A stretch of DNA of 18,094 nt from Pseudomonadota bacterium (GTDB taxonomy: Bacteria > Pseudomonadota > Alphaproteobacteria > Rhizobiales > Rhizobiaceae), in contig JAEWHN010000246.1 of NCBI GenBank assembly GCA_023387775.1, positions 1 through 18,094 on the forward strand. Direction: 5' to 3'. Numbering within the stretch: position 1 is the first letter of the stretch; each line of letters starts with the position of its first letter. Both the position numbers and the translations under genes were made by a program. Shown here in pieces: positions 1 through 6,879 of the stretch. A model generated the notes under the pieces. It made no database searches, had not been told where the DNA came from, and saw only the letters and a list, made by a program, of their open reading frames with translations.

Positions 1-898
1 CGCCAGCGGTGCGGTATTCGCCCGTTGCCAGTGTGCGGGCGAGGATGTCGTTGTCATTGGTGGCTATGATGAGCCGCTCGACCGGCAGGCCCATGCGCTT
101 TGCGGCGTAGCCGGCGAAGATGTCGCCGAAATTGCCCGTCGGCACGGTGAAGGAGACCGGCCTGTCCGGCGCCCCGAGCGAAATCGCCGAGGAGAAGTAG
201 TAGACGATCTGGGCCATGATGCGGGCCCAGTTAATGGAGTTCACGCCCGACAGCGCGACGTGGTCGCGGAAGGGGTGATCGTTGAACATGTCCTTCACCA
301 GGCCCTGGCAATCGTCGAAATTGCCTTCGATGGCCAAGGCGTGGACATTGCCCGCGGTGTGGGTCGTCATCTGGCGCTGCTGCACCGGCGAGACGCGGCC
401 ATGCGGGAACAGCACGAACATGTCGGTGCGGTCGCGCCCGGCAAAGGCGTCGATGGCCGCACCGCCGGTGTCGCCGGAGGTGGCGGCAGTGACGGTGGCG
501 CGCTGTCCGCGCTCCGCCAGGACATGGTCCATCAGCCGGGCCAGCATCTGCATGGCCACGTCCTTGAAGGCCAGCGTCGGCCCGTGGAAAAGCTCCAGCA
601 CGAAGGTGTTGGCGCCGGTCTGTACCAGCGGGCAGACGGCCTCGTGGCGAAAGGTTGCATAGGCTTCGCGCACGATGCGCTCGAAGGCCGGCGCGGAGAT
701 CTCGCCGCCGAGGAAAGGCGTCAGCAGGCGGATGGCGAGGTCGGGGTAGGAAAGGCCGCGCATGGCGCGGATCTCGGCCGGGCTGAACTGCGGCCATTCG
801 CTTGGAATGTACAGCCCGCCATCGCGCGCCAGCCCCGTCAGGACCGCGTCCGAAAATCCAAGTGCGGGGGCTTCCCCGCGAGTGCTGACATACTGCAT
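1..898 (-). CDS. thrC: Threonine synthase (partial; C-terminus beyond the left edge)
   Basis: Threonine synthase is a PLP enzyme that converts O-phosphohomoserine to threonine, the last step of threonine synthesis in the cytoplasm. About 299 N-terminal residues are visible out of roughly 465 usual for the family. The protein opens MQYVSTRGEAP, the family's standard N-terminus, and continues with GLARDGGLYIP. The PLP lysine lies in HGPTLAFKD (K112). It is followed by TAATSGDTGGAA, the phosphate/PLP-binding loop, then SGVNSINWARI and VPTGNFGDIFAGY, all typical of ThrC. An in-frame ATG two codons upstream (904) is possible, but 898 matches homologous starts. The gene is divergent from a lipoprotein gene, with about 130 bp between them. 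Confidence 0.95.
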   Translation of the reverse strand, partial: MQYVSTRGEAPALGFSDAVLTGLARDGGLYIPSEWPQFSPAEIRAMRGLSYPDLAIRLLTPFLGGEISAPAFERIVREAYATFRHEAVCPLVQTGANTFVLELFHGPTLAFKDVAMQMLARLMDHVLAERGQRATVTAATSGDTGGAAIDAFAGRDRTDMFVLFPHGRVSPVQQRQMTTHTAGNVHALAIEGNFDDCQGLVKDMFNDHPFRDHVALSGVNSINWARIMAQIVYYFSSAISLGAPDRPVSFTVPTGNFGDIFAGYAAKRMGLPVERLIIATNDNDILARTLATGEYRTAG

Positions 899-1027
899 CG
901 TCATCCGTCTATTCCGGTCCAGCTCGCCGAACTCAAGCTGGGTGGTGAAAAACTGGGTCCTGTCAGTCGCATTTTTGCCGATCGATTGCTATACCACGCG
1001 CAACTTTGCGAGAGGGAAGTACGGCAT

Positions 1028-1585
1028 ATGACGTTTCTGAAGTTTCGATTGGTTAAAGGTCGTTCTCTGGCCGGGCTTGCGGTTTCGGGCCTGATGATTG
1101 CAGTCGCGGGGTGCCAGTCCGGTCAAAGCGGCAGCACGGCGGCGCAGCCGAAGGTTCTCGCCAGCGAGCTTCAGGCCTATTGCCCGCGGGTGACGCTGCG
1201 TGAAGGCACGGCCTATTTCAACACTTATGCCAAGGGCGGCCAGGACGATCCGGGCAAGCTGGTCTACCAGGCGTCCATTTCCGACGTCACGCGCAGCTGC
1301 AGCCGCGCCGACGGCACGATGACCCTTAACGTGGCGGCGGCGGGCAGGGTGGTGCCGGGACCGGCCGGAGTGCCGGGCAGCGTGAACATGCCGATCCGCG
1401 TCGCCGTGGTGCGCGGCGACGAGTTGCTCTATTCCAAGCTGCACACGGTCCAGGTTGCGATGCCGGATAGCTCGGCCGCACAGTTCGTCTTCAACGATCC
1501 GAACGTGACCTTCCCGCTCCCCACGGAAGCGAATGTGCAGGTCTTTGTGGGCTACGACGAGGGCCCGCCGGCCAAGAAGAAGTAA
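1028..1585 (+). CDS. Small putative outer-membrane lipoprotein of unknown function
   Basis: A 185-residue protein whose function I do not recognise. A basic N-terminus (KFRLVKGR), a hydrophobic stretch (residues 14-27) and the lipobox VAGC with the modified cysteine at residue 29 indicate a signal peptidase II lipoprotein. Residue +2 is Gln rather than Asp, so outer-membrane sorting is expected. The mature part has two more cysteines (in QAYCPRVT and TRSCSRAD), possibly forming a disulfide, is rich in beta-strand-like sequence and ends in a lysine tail (PPAKKK). The frame stays open far upstream, but that part is antisense to thrC. The ATG at 1028 follows a purine-rich AGAGGGA at 1011-1017 and immediately precedes the signal peptide. 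Only 8 bp separate it from the convergent HAD gene. Confidence 0.85.
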   Translation: MTFLKFRLVKGRSLAGLAVSGLMIAVAGCQSGQSGSTAAQPKVLASELQAYCPRVTLREGTAYFNTYAKGGQDDPGKLVYQASISDVTRSCSRADGTMTLNVAAAGRVVPGPAGVPGSVNMPIRVAVVRGDELLYSKLHTVQVAMPDSSAAQFVFNDPNVTFPLPTEANVQVFVGYDEGPPAKKK

Positions 1586-1593
1586 CGGCCGGG

Positions 1594-2283
1594 TCACGCG
1601 TTTTCCGACCACTCCGACAAGGCGGCGAGGACGCCGTGGAAATCCTGCCAGCGGCGGATGACGGTCTCGGCACCGGCTTCCGTCAGCGCATCGGCGTGGC
1701 CCGGATAGCTGTGCGAGGCGCCCGTGAAGCCGATGGCGCGCATGCCCGCGGCGCGCGCGCCGGCGATGCCGTGGACCGAATCCTCGATCACGAAGGTGCG
1801 CTCCGGGTTGGCATTCAGCGTCTTGGCTGCGTGAAGGAAAACGTCCGGCGCGGGCTTCGGCTTTTTCGACGGGGTTTCCAGCGCCGAGAAGATGCGGCCG
1901 GAGAACAGCGGCAGCAGCCTGGTCCTCGATAGCGTGATTTCCAGACGAACCATCGCCGAATTTGAGCAGATGCAATAGGGCACGCCAACTGCCGCGACGG
2001 CCTGGTGCGCGCCTTCCAGGGCGCGGACTTCCGCCGCGAGGCGGCGGTCGACAAGCTGTTCCGCCTGATCGATCAACGAGGCCTTCAGCGGAATCTGCGA
2101 CTGCTCCTCGATGCGCAGCATGATGTCCTTGAAGGTCAGTCCGGCATAGACTTCCGCCAGTTCCTCAGGCGAGATCGGGAAGCCGGCCTCGGTCAGAAGC
2201 TCGGCCTCGACGCGGGCGGCGATGATTTCTGAATCGACGAGCACGCCGTCGCAATCGAAAATGACGAGATCGGGCTGGGTCAT
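1594..2283 (-). CDS. HAD superfamily hydrolase, subfamily IA (phosphoglycolate phosphatase / beta-phosphoglucomutase-like)
   Basis: A 229-residue cytoplasmic phosphatase or phosphomutase-like enzyme. Motif I is FDCDGVLVDSE, with nucleophile D10 and acid/base D12. Motif II is around ICSNS (S107), motif III is the lysine of KPKPAPD (K143), and motif IV is VIEDSVHGI with E167 and D168. A helical cap domain fills about residues 18-90, as in subfamily IA. The DGVLVDSE version of motif I is common in beta-phosphoglucomutase-like and sugar-phosphate phosphatases, but the substrate cannot be read from sequence. The gene is complete and of normal length. It is divergent from ccrM across 198 bp and convergent with the lipoprotein gene. 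No strong Shine-Dalgarno sequence precedes the start. Confidence 0.9.
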   Translation of the reverse strand: MTQPDLVIFDCDGVLVDSEIIAARVEAELLTEAGFPISPEELAEVYAGLTFKDIMLRIEEQSQIPLKASLIDQAEQLVDRRLAAEVRALEGAHQAVAAVGVPYCICSNSAMVRLEITLSRTRLLPLFSGRIFSALETPSKKPKPAPDVFLHAAKTLNANPERTFVIEDSVHGIAGARAAGMRAIGFTGASHSYPGHADALTEAGAETVIRRWQDFHGVLAALSEWSENA

Positions 2284-2420
2284 GGCAATCCGGGGAAAAC
2301 GGGGAGGGCAGGCCGCAAAACGGCATATGCGGGTTCAGGCCGCTGCATACACTATCAGCGCCCGATCCGCAAATTCGCGCCGCCCCTGATCGACAAATTC
2401 GGCCCCCTGCTTCACCAATT

Positions 2421-2468
2421 GTTTACCCTGATCGGTAACCATAACAACCTGTAAACAGTAACGCGTAA
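2421..2468. repeat. GTAA repeat cluster and dyad upstream of ccrM
   Basis: In the 198-bp space between the HAD gene and ccrM, GTAA occurs at 2435, 2451, 2458 and 2465; the last three have an exact 7-nt period. An inverted copy TTAC sits at 2423-2426, so TTACC (2423-2427) and GGTAA (2434-2438) form a dyad around CTGATC. GTAACCAT (2435-2442) differs at one base from TTAACCAT, a form of the CtrA half-site. No GANTC site is present in 2284-2481. The cluster is 14-60 bp before the ccrM start, so a role in ccrM control is plausible but inferred. Confidence 0.4.
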
Positions 2469-2481
2469 TCCGGGTGTCTGA

Positions 2482-3615
2482 ATGTCCGCCGTGCGTCTTT
2501 CCGCCGACCTTTCCTCCACGCCGCAAAAAGCCGACTGGCTGGATACGATCCTGAAGGGAGATTGCGTCGCTGCGCTCAACAAGCTGCCCGAGAAGTCGGT
2601 CGACGTCATCTTTGCCGATCCGCCCTACAATCTTCAGCTGAACGGAGAGCTGTTGCGTCCGGATCAGTCCAAGGTGGACGCGGTCGATGACGCCTGGGAC
2701 CAGTTCGACAGCTTCGCGGCCTACGACGCCTTCACCCGTGCCTGGCTCTTGGCGGCGCGCCGCGTGCTGAAGCCGAATGGCACCATCTGGGTCATCGGCT
2801 CCTATCACAACATCTTCCGCGTCGGTGCCTCGATGCAGGACCTGGGCTACTGGATCCTCAACGATATCGTGTGGCGCAAGACCAACCCGATGCCGAATTT
2901 CCGCGGACGCCGCTTCCAGAACGCGCATGAGACGATGATCTGGGCTTCGCGCGACGCCAATACGAAGAACTACACCTTCAACTACGACTCGCTGAAGGCG
3001 GCCAATGACGACGTGCAGATGCGCTCCGACTGGCTGTTCCCGATCTGCACCGGTTCGGAGCGGCTGAAGAACGACGATGGCGACAAGCTGCACCCGACGC
3101 AGAAGCCGGAGGCGCTGCTGGCGCGCATCATGATGGCCTCGACCAAGCCGGGCGACGTGGTGCTCGATCCTTTCTTCGGCTCCGGCACCACGGGGGCCGT
3201 GGCCAAGCGCCTTGGCCGCCATTTCGTCGGCATCGAGCGCGAGCAGGAATATATCGACGCCGCGAAGGCGCGCATCGATGCGGTGAAGCCGCTGGAAAGC
3301 GCCACGCTGACCGTGCTTTCGGGCAAGCGTGCCGAGCCGCGCGTGGCCTTCGTGTCGCTTATCGATTCCGGCATGATGAAGCCGGGAACCGTCCTTTACG
3401 ATTCGAAAAAGCGCTGGGCCGCGACCGTGCGCGCCGACGGCACGCTGGCGGTGGGCGACCAGGCCGGCTCCATCCACCGCCTCGGCGCGGCGGTGCAGGG
3501 GCTGGACGCCTGCAACGGCTGGACCTTCTGGCACTATGAACGCAATGGCGGCCTGACCCAGATCGACGAGCTGCGGCGCATCGCGCGCCTGGGCATGGAG
3601 CGGGCCGGCGCATGA
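2482..3615 (+). CDS. ccrM: Cell-cycle-regulated DNA adenine-N6 methyltransferase, GANTC-specific (CcrM)
   Basis: CcrM methylates adenine in GANTC and couples replication state to gene expression in alphaproteobacteria. The 377-residue protein has the beta-class order of motifs: catalytic ADPPYNLQL (DPPY at 46-49) first, then the SAM-binding DPFFGSGTTG (229-238). Other CcrM hallmarks are VDDAWDQF (68-75), GSYHNIFRVG (106-115), WRKTNPMPNFRGRRF (131-145) and HPTQKPEALL (204-213). The C-terminal domain (about 280-377, with KRAEPRV, GSIHRLGA and CNGWTFWHY) is the CcrM-specific extension that takes part in DNA recognition. An N-terminal tail of about 20 residues before WLDTILKGDCV is normal in rhizobial forms. 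The start has only a weak ribosome site. The gene stands alone and converges on a HAD gene, with a hairpin downstream. Confidence 0.96.
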   Translation: MSAVRLSADLSSTPQKADWLDTILKGDCVAALNKLPEKSVDVIFADPPYNLQLNGELLRPDQSKVDAVDDAWDQFDSFAAYDAFTRAWLLAARRVLKPNGTIWVIGSYHNIFRVGASMQDLGYWILNDIVWRKTNPMPNFRGRRFQNAHETMIWASRDANTKNYTFNYDSLKAANDDVQMRSDWLFPICTGSERLKNDDGDKLHPTQKPEALLARIMMASTKPGDVVLDPFFGSGTTGAVAKRLGRHFVGIEREQEYIDAAKARIDAVKPLESATLTVLSGKRAEPRVAFVSLIDSGMMKPGTVLYDSKKRWAATVRADGTLAVGDQAGSIHRLGAAVQGLDACNGWTFWHYERNGGLTQIDELRRIARLGMERAGA

Positions 3616-3663
3616 CCGGCCGCGCCCCGGCGCATCACCAGTTACCGATGAGCCGGGCTCCAG

Positions 3664-4275
3664 TCACCGGCTGATCCCGAAACGCTCGAGGTCTTCCTCG
3701 AGCGTTTTGGCATTCCGGAACAGCACCGCGTGCCAACCGGCGGCCTTTGCGCCTTCCACATTCGGCAGGCTGTCGTCGATGAAGATGGTGGCCGAGGGCT
3801 GGAGGCCGAATGTCGCGGCGTGGTGGTCGTAGATGCTGCGGTCGGGCTTGATCATGCCGATCTCGCCGGAGACGGTGACGCCCCGAGGCCGGTTGAGGAA
3901 CGAGAAACGCTGCCTGGCCTCGTGGAACGTGTCTGCGGCGAAGTTCGTCAGCATCGTCACGTCGTGGCCGGCATTGATCAGGTCTTCCATGATGGCGACG
4001 CTGTCGTCATAGGCGTGCGGCACCATCTCGTGCCAATGGCGACGGAAGTTGCGGATGTTTTCCTCATGGTCGGGGTGCTGCGCGATCAGCAGCTCCTCGG
4101 CTTCTTCCCAGGTCCGGCCGCGATCCTGCTCGATGTTCCAGTCCTGGGTGCAGACCGTGTCGAAGAACCACTTGCGCTCCGCCTCGTCTGGGATCAACCG
4201 GCTGAACGGCAGGGCAGGATCGTAGTGGATCAGCACCTTGCCGATGTCGAAGACGATGTGGCGGATCTCGGTCAT
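3664..4275 (-). CDS. HAD superfamily hydrolase, subfamily IA (YihX/epoxide-hydrolase-N-terminus-like)
   Basis: A 203-residue cytoplasmic phosphatase-like protein. Motif I is VFDIGKVLIHYDP, with nucleophile D10. The usual second Asp two residues on is replaced by Gly12, as is normal in the YihX-like group (FDxGxV), so this is not evidence of inactivity. Motif II is MLTNFA (T110-N111), motif III is IKPD (K143), and motif IV is FIDDSLPNVEGAKAAG (D167, D168). The substrate is unknown; YihX acts on glucose-1-phosphate. It lies 24 bp downstream of mutY on the same strand and is probably cotranscribed. Its last codons (residues about 189-200) encode KTLEEDLERFG through a perfect 12-bp inverted repeat, described separately. 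Confidence 0.9.
   Translation of the reverse strand: MTEIRHIVFDIGKVLIHYDPALPFSRLIPDEAERKWFFDTVCTQDWNIEQDRGRTWEEAEELLIAQHPDHEENIRNFRRHWHEMVPHAYDDSVAIMEDLINAGHDVTMLTNFAADTFHEARQRFSFLNRPRGVTVSGEIGMIKPDRSIYDHHAATFGLQPSATIFIDDSLPNVEGAKAAGWHAVLFRNAKTLEEDLERFGISR
3680..3707 (+). terminator. Candidate terminator for ccrM, embedded in the convergent HAD coding sequence
   Basis: Arms 3680-3691 (AAACGCTCGAGG) and 3696-3707 are perfectly complementary over 12 bp around a TCTT loop, and the plus strand continues GTTTTGG. This has the form of an intrinsic terminator with a short T run, about 65 nt after the ccrM stop. The same DNA codes for residues near the C-terminus of the minus-strand HAD protein and would form a hairpin in that mRNA too. 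Confidence 0.55.
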
Positions 4276-4299
4276 TTGGGCCTCTTTGTTGCGTGGGAA

Positions 4300-5406
4300 T
4301 CAGGGCTTTCTGGTCGCGCCGGGTATGGCAGCCTCGATTGCCTTTTTCATGACGGTGGGGAGAGCCTCGCCATGCAGCGTCTCCGCCGCCGCCCAGAAAT
4401 GGCCGTGCGGCGCGGCCGCGCCGGAAACCTCGGCGCGGTAGACGTGCAGTTCCAGCGCGAAATGGGTGAAGACGTGGCTGATGCTTCCGGCCCGCCGCCA
4501 ATCGGCCGGGAAGGGGGCGGCGTCGGCTGACGTGTCGCCGTCGACACGGGCGGTCCAGCCCGTGGTCGGCACCTCGGTCATGCCGCCGAGCAGCCCCTTT
4601 TCCGGGCGCTTGCGCAGCAGGACCGCGCCGTCTGACCGGACCGCAACGAAGGCGGCTCCCTGCCGCGACGGCTTTTCGGCCTTGGGCGCGCGAACGGGAT
4701 AAAGCTCGGGATCGGCATTGCCCAGAACCCGGCATTGTTCCCGCAGCGGGCAGAGCATGCAGCGCGGGCGGCGCGGGGTGCAGATGGTGGCGCCGAGGTC
4801 CATCATCGCCTGGGCGAAGTCGCCGGGCCTCTCCTCGGGCACCAGTGTTTCCAAAAGGCTGCGGATCTCCGGCTTGGCATCGGGCAGGGGCGTGTCGATC
4901 TCGAACAGGCGCGACATGACGCGCTCGACATTGCCGTCCATCACCGCCGCCGGCAGCCCGTAGGCGATGGCCGCGACCGCCGCCGCCGTGTAGGGGCCGA
5001 TGCCGGGCAGGGCGCGCAGGCCAGCCTCGGTCCCCGGAAACGCGCCGCCATCGCGGGCGACAGCCTCGGCGCAGGCCTTGAGGTTGCGGGCGCGGGAATA
5101 GTAGCCCAGCCCGGCCCAGGCCTTCATGACCTCGTCGCTTTCAGCGGCGGCAAGTGCCTGCACATCCGGCCATTTTTCCAGAAATGCGCGGAAATAGGGC
5201 TTCACCGCCTCGACGGTGGTCTGCTGCAGCATGACCTCCGACAGCCAGACGCGATAGGGATCGGGACGCACGCCGGCTGCGAATTCGCGCGGAGATATCC
5301 GCCACGGCAACTCGCGATGATTATCGTCGTACCAGGCGAGGAGACGCGAGGCGACTGTGGGCTGGGCCGCCTCGATGCTCTTGCGGGACGTGACTGGTGA
5401 TGCCAT
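4300..5406 (-). CDS. mutY: A/G-specific adenine DNA glycosylase MutY
   Basis: MutY removes adenine misincorporated opposite 8-oxoguanine, preventing G:C to T:A changes. The 368-residue protein has WLSEVMLQQT with catalytic Glu57, the helix-hairpin-helix LPGIGPYTAAAV (133-144) and VMDGNVERV with catalytic Asp157. The [4Fe-4S] cluster cysteines are C209, C216, C219 and C225, in the C-X6-C-X2-C-X5-C spacing of the family. The C-terminal NUDIX-like domain (about 240-360) carries SISHVFTHFALEL, the FTH-type loop that recognises 8-oxoG. The start is divergent from the DUF721/DciA-like gene, with 56 bp between them. The HAD gene follows on the same strand after 24 bp. Confidence 0.96.
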   Translation of the reverse strand: MASPVTSRKSIEAAQPTVASRLLAWYDDNHRELPWRISPREFAAGVRPDPYRVWLSEVMLQQTTVEAVKPYFRAFLEKWPDVQALAAAESDEVMKAWAGLGYYSRARNLKACAEAVARDGGAFPGTEAGLRALPGIGPYTAAAVAAIAYGLPAAVMDGNVERVMSRLFEIDTPLPDAKPEIRSLLETLVPEERPGDFAQAMMDLGATICTPRRPRCMLCPLREQCRVLGNADPELYPVRAPKAEKPSRQGAAFVAVRSDGAVLLRKRPEKGLLGGMTEVPTTGWTARVDGDTSADAAPFPADWRRAGSISHVFTHFALELHVYRAEVSGAAAPHGHFWAAAETLHGEALPTVMKKAIEAAIPGATRKP

Positions 5407-5462
5407 TGATCGCCGGATTGCTACGCGCCCTTGCCGGGCGAAACCTTATCTGGAGAACGCAC

Positions 5463-5969
5463 ATGGCAGGGAAAAAGCCGTTCGGCAATCCCGTTCCGGT
5501 CAGCGATCTCGCCAGCGAGATTCTCGATCCGGTGCTGCGCAAGCGCGCCGGCATTTCGGTCGGGCTGGTCCAGTCCTGGGAAGAGATCGTGGGCCCGCGC
5601 CTCGCGCTCAAGTCGCGGCCGGAAAAGATCCAGTGGCCACGCCGCCTGCACGAGGACGATCCTTTCGAGCCGGCGACGCTGGTTGTGGCCTGCGAAGGGC
5701 TGGCCGCGCTGCACTTGCAGCACGAGACGGGTGAGGTCATCGGCCGTGTGAACGCCTTCCTCGGCTTCAATGCCATCGGGCGCCTGCGCATCGTGCAAAA
5801 GCCGATTGCAGACACGACGCCGCCGCCCAGGCCACGGCCCCGCCAATTGAACGAGGCGGAGCGCACACGCCTCCATGATACGGTGGCGATGATCGAGGAT
5901 GAGGGATTGCGCGCCTCGCTTGAAAGGCTGGGCGCGACGATCATCGGCACAAAACAAAGAAAGCCATGA
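5463..5969 (+). CDS. DUF721 / DciA-like protein (probable replicative-helicase-associated factor)
   Basis: A 168-residue protein with the DUF721 domain at about residues 12-115: VSDLASEILDPVLRKRAGI, then LVQSWEEIVGPRLA, RPEKIQWPRR and TLVVACEGLAALHLQHE. A proline/arginine-rich linker (about 119-128) leads to a helical tail (130-168). DciA of this family interacts with DnaB helicase in bacteria lacking DnaC/DnaI; whether this rhizobial version does so is inferred. The frame is open upstream to 5397, but the ATG at 5463 is preceded by GGAGA (5452-5456) with a 6-nt gap and gives the conserved start MAGKKPFGNPVPVSDLA. It is divergent from mutY and lies upstream of the DsbA-like gene and smc on the same strand. 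Confidence 0.85.
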   Translation: MAGKKPFGNPVPVSDLASEILDPVLRKRAGISVGLVQSWEEIVGPRLALKSRPEKIQWPRRLHEDDPFEPATLVVACEGLAALHLQHETGEVIGRVNAFLGFNAIGRLRIVQKPIADTTPPPRPRPRQLNEAERTRLHDTVAMIEDEGLRASLERLGATIIGTKQRKP

Positions 5970-6105
5970 CTTTCTTCTCTCGGATTCGTGATCGCGGATG
6001 AAAAATTTGGTAATTGGATTGGGGATTTGGATGCCTTAATTCGTGCCAACTCTCGCTTTTTGTTGCTTCGGCATCGCACACTCAAACGGCAGGCAGGTGA
6101 TTCGC

Positions 6106-6819
6106 ATGACCCGTTCCATTTCACGCAGAACTGTTATTTCCTCGCTGGCTGCTGTTCCGGCCATGCTGGTGCTTGCCGGCTGCAACGACGAATCGAGCGA
6201 AGCCGCCGGCGTTCAGGAAGCTGCAACGCCAGCTGCCCCGGCCACGCCGGCGGTCGAGGCGCCGAAGCCGCAGGGCTCGGTGGACATGGCCAAGCTGCTG
6301 CAGCCCGGCGCGCTGCCCGACGAGGTGCTGGGCAAGGCCGACGCGCCGGTGACCATCGTGGAATATGCCTCGATGACCTGCAGCCACTGCGCGCACTTCG
6401 CCAACACGACCTTCCCGGAGCTGAAGACGAAGTATATCGACACCGGCAAGGTGCGGTTCATCCTCCGCGAATTCCCCTTCGATCCGCGCGCGGAAGCGGC
6501 TTTCATGCTTGCCCGCTGCTCGAAGGACAATTATTTCCCGATGGTCGAGGTGCTGTTCAAGCAGCAGGAGAACTGGGCCGGCGTGCAGGACGCCAAGGCC
6601 GCGCTGCTGCAAATCGCCAAATTGGCCGGTTTTTCACAGGAGTCGTTCGAGGCCTGCTTGACGGACCAGAAGCTTCTGGACGATGTCAGGGCAGTACAGC
6701 GACGCGGTGCGGAAGAATTTGGGGTCGACTCCACCCCGTCCTTCTTCATCAACGGCAAGATGTACAAAGGGGCGATGTCTATTGAGGAAATGTCGGCGAT
6801 TATCGACGGCATGCTCTGA
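6106..6819 (+). CDS. DsbA-like thiol:disulfide oxidoreductase, predicted lipoprotein
   Basis: A 237-residue exported thioredoxin-fold protein, expected to form or shuffle disulfides in the periplasm. The N-terminus MTRSISRRTVISSLAAVP has a twin-arginine-like SRRTVI, followed by a hydrophobic stretch and the lipobox LAGC (Cys26). An Ala/Pro-rich linker (about 36-57) precedes the domain. The active site is CSHC (92-95) in YASMTCSHCAHF, and the cis-proline is P211 in STPSFFING. Two further cysteines (138, 184) lie in the helical insert. A longer frame starts at 6043, but the ATG at 6106 follows AGGTGA (6095-6100) by 5 nt and puts the signal peptide at the terminus. It is separated from the DUF721 gene by 136 bp and from smc by 60 bp. 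Confidence 0.92.
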   Translation: MTRSISRRTVISSLAAVPAMLVLAGCNDESSEAAGVQEAATPAAPATPAVEAPKPQGSVDMAKLLQPGALPDEVLGKADAPVTIVEYASMTCSHCAHFANTTFPELKTKYIDTGKVRFILREFPFDPRAEAAFMLARCSKDNYFPMVEVLFKQQENWAGVQDAKAALLQIAKLAGFSQESFEACLTDQKLLDDVRAVQRRGAEEFGVDSTPSFFINGKMYKGAMSIEEMSAIIDGML

Positions 6820-6879
6820 CGGCTCGGCTATGCCGGGGCGCGTGCGCTTCGGCACGCCTGCGGTTGCGGGGCCGCGCCC

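Noticed and set aside
260..1027. A long N-terminal extension of the lipoprotein reading frame.
   Set aside because: This part is antisense to thrC, and a signal peptide with a lipobox begins at the ATG at 1028 behind a plausible ribosome site.
961..1027. A sigma-70 promoter before the lipoprotein gene (TTGCCG and TATACC).
   Set aside because: The two boxes are only 8 bp apart, and no acceptable -35 box lies 16-18 bp before TATACC.
2335..3534. A 399-codon minus-strand frame opposite ccrM, and similar long frames opposite the lipoprotein and acr3/arsC.
   Set aside because: All are shadows of genes with clear catalytic motifs on the other strand.
3664..4275. Inactive HAD protein because the second Asp of motif I is Gly.
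   Set aside because: FDxGxV is the normal motif of the YihX/epoxide-hydrolase N-terminal group, and the other motifs are intact.
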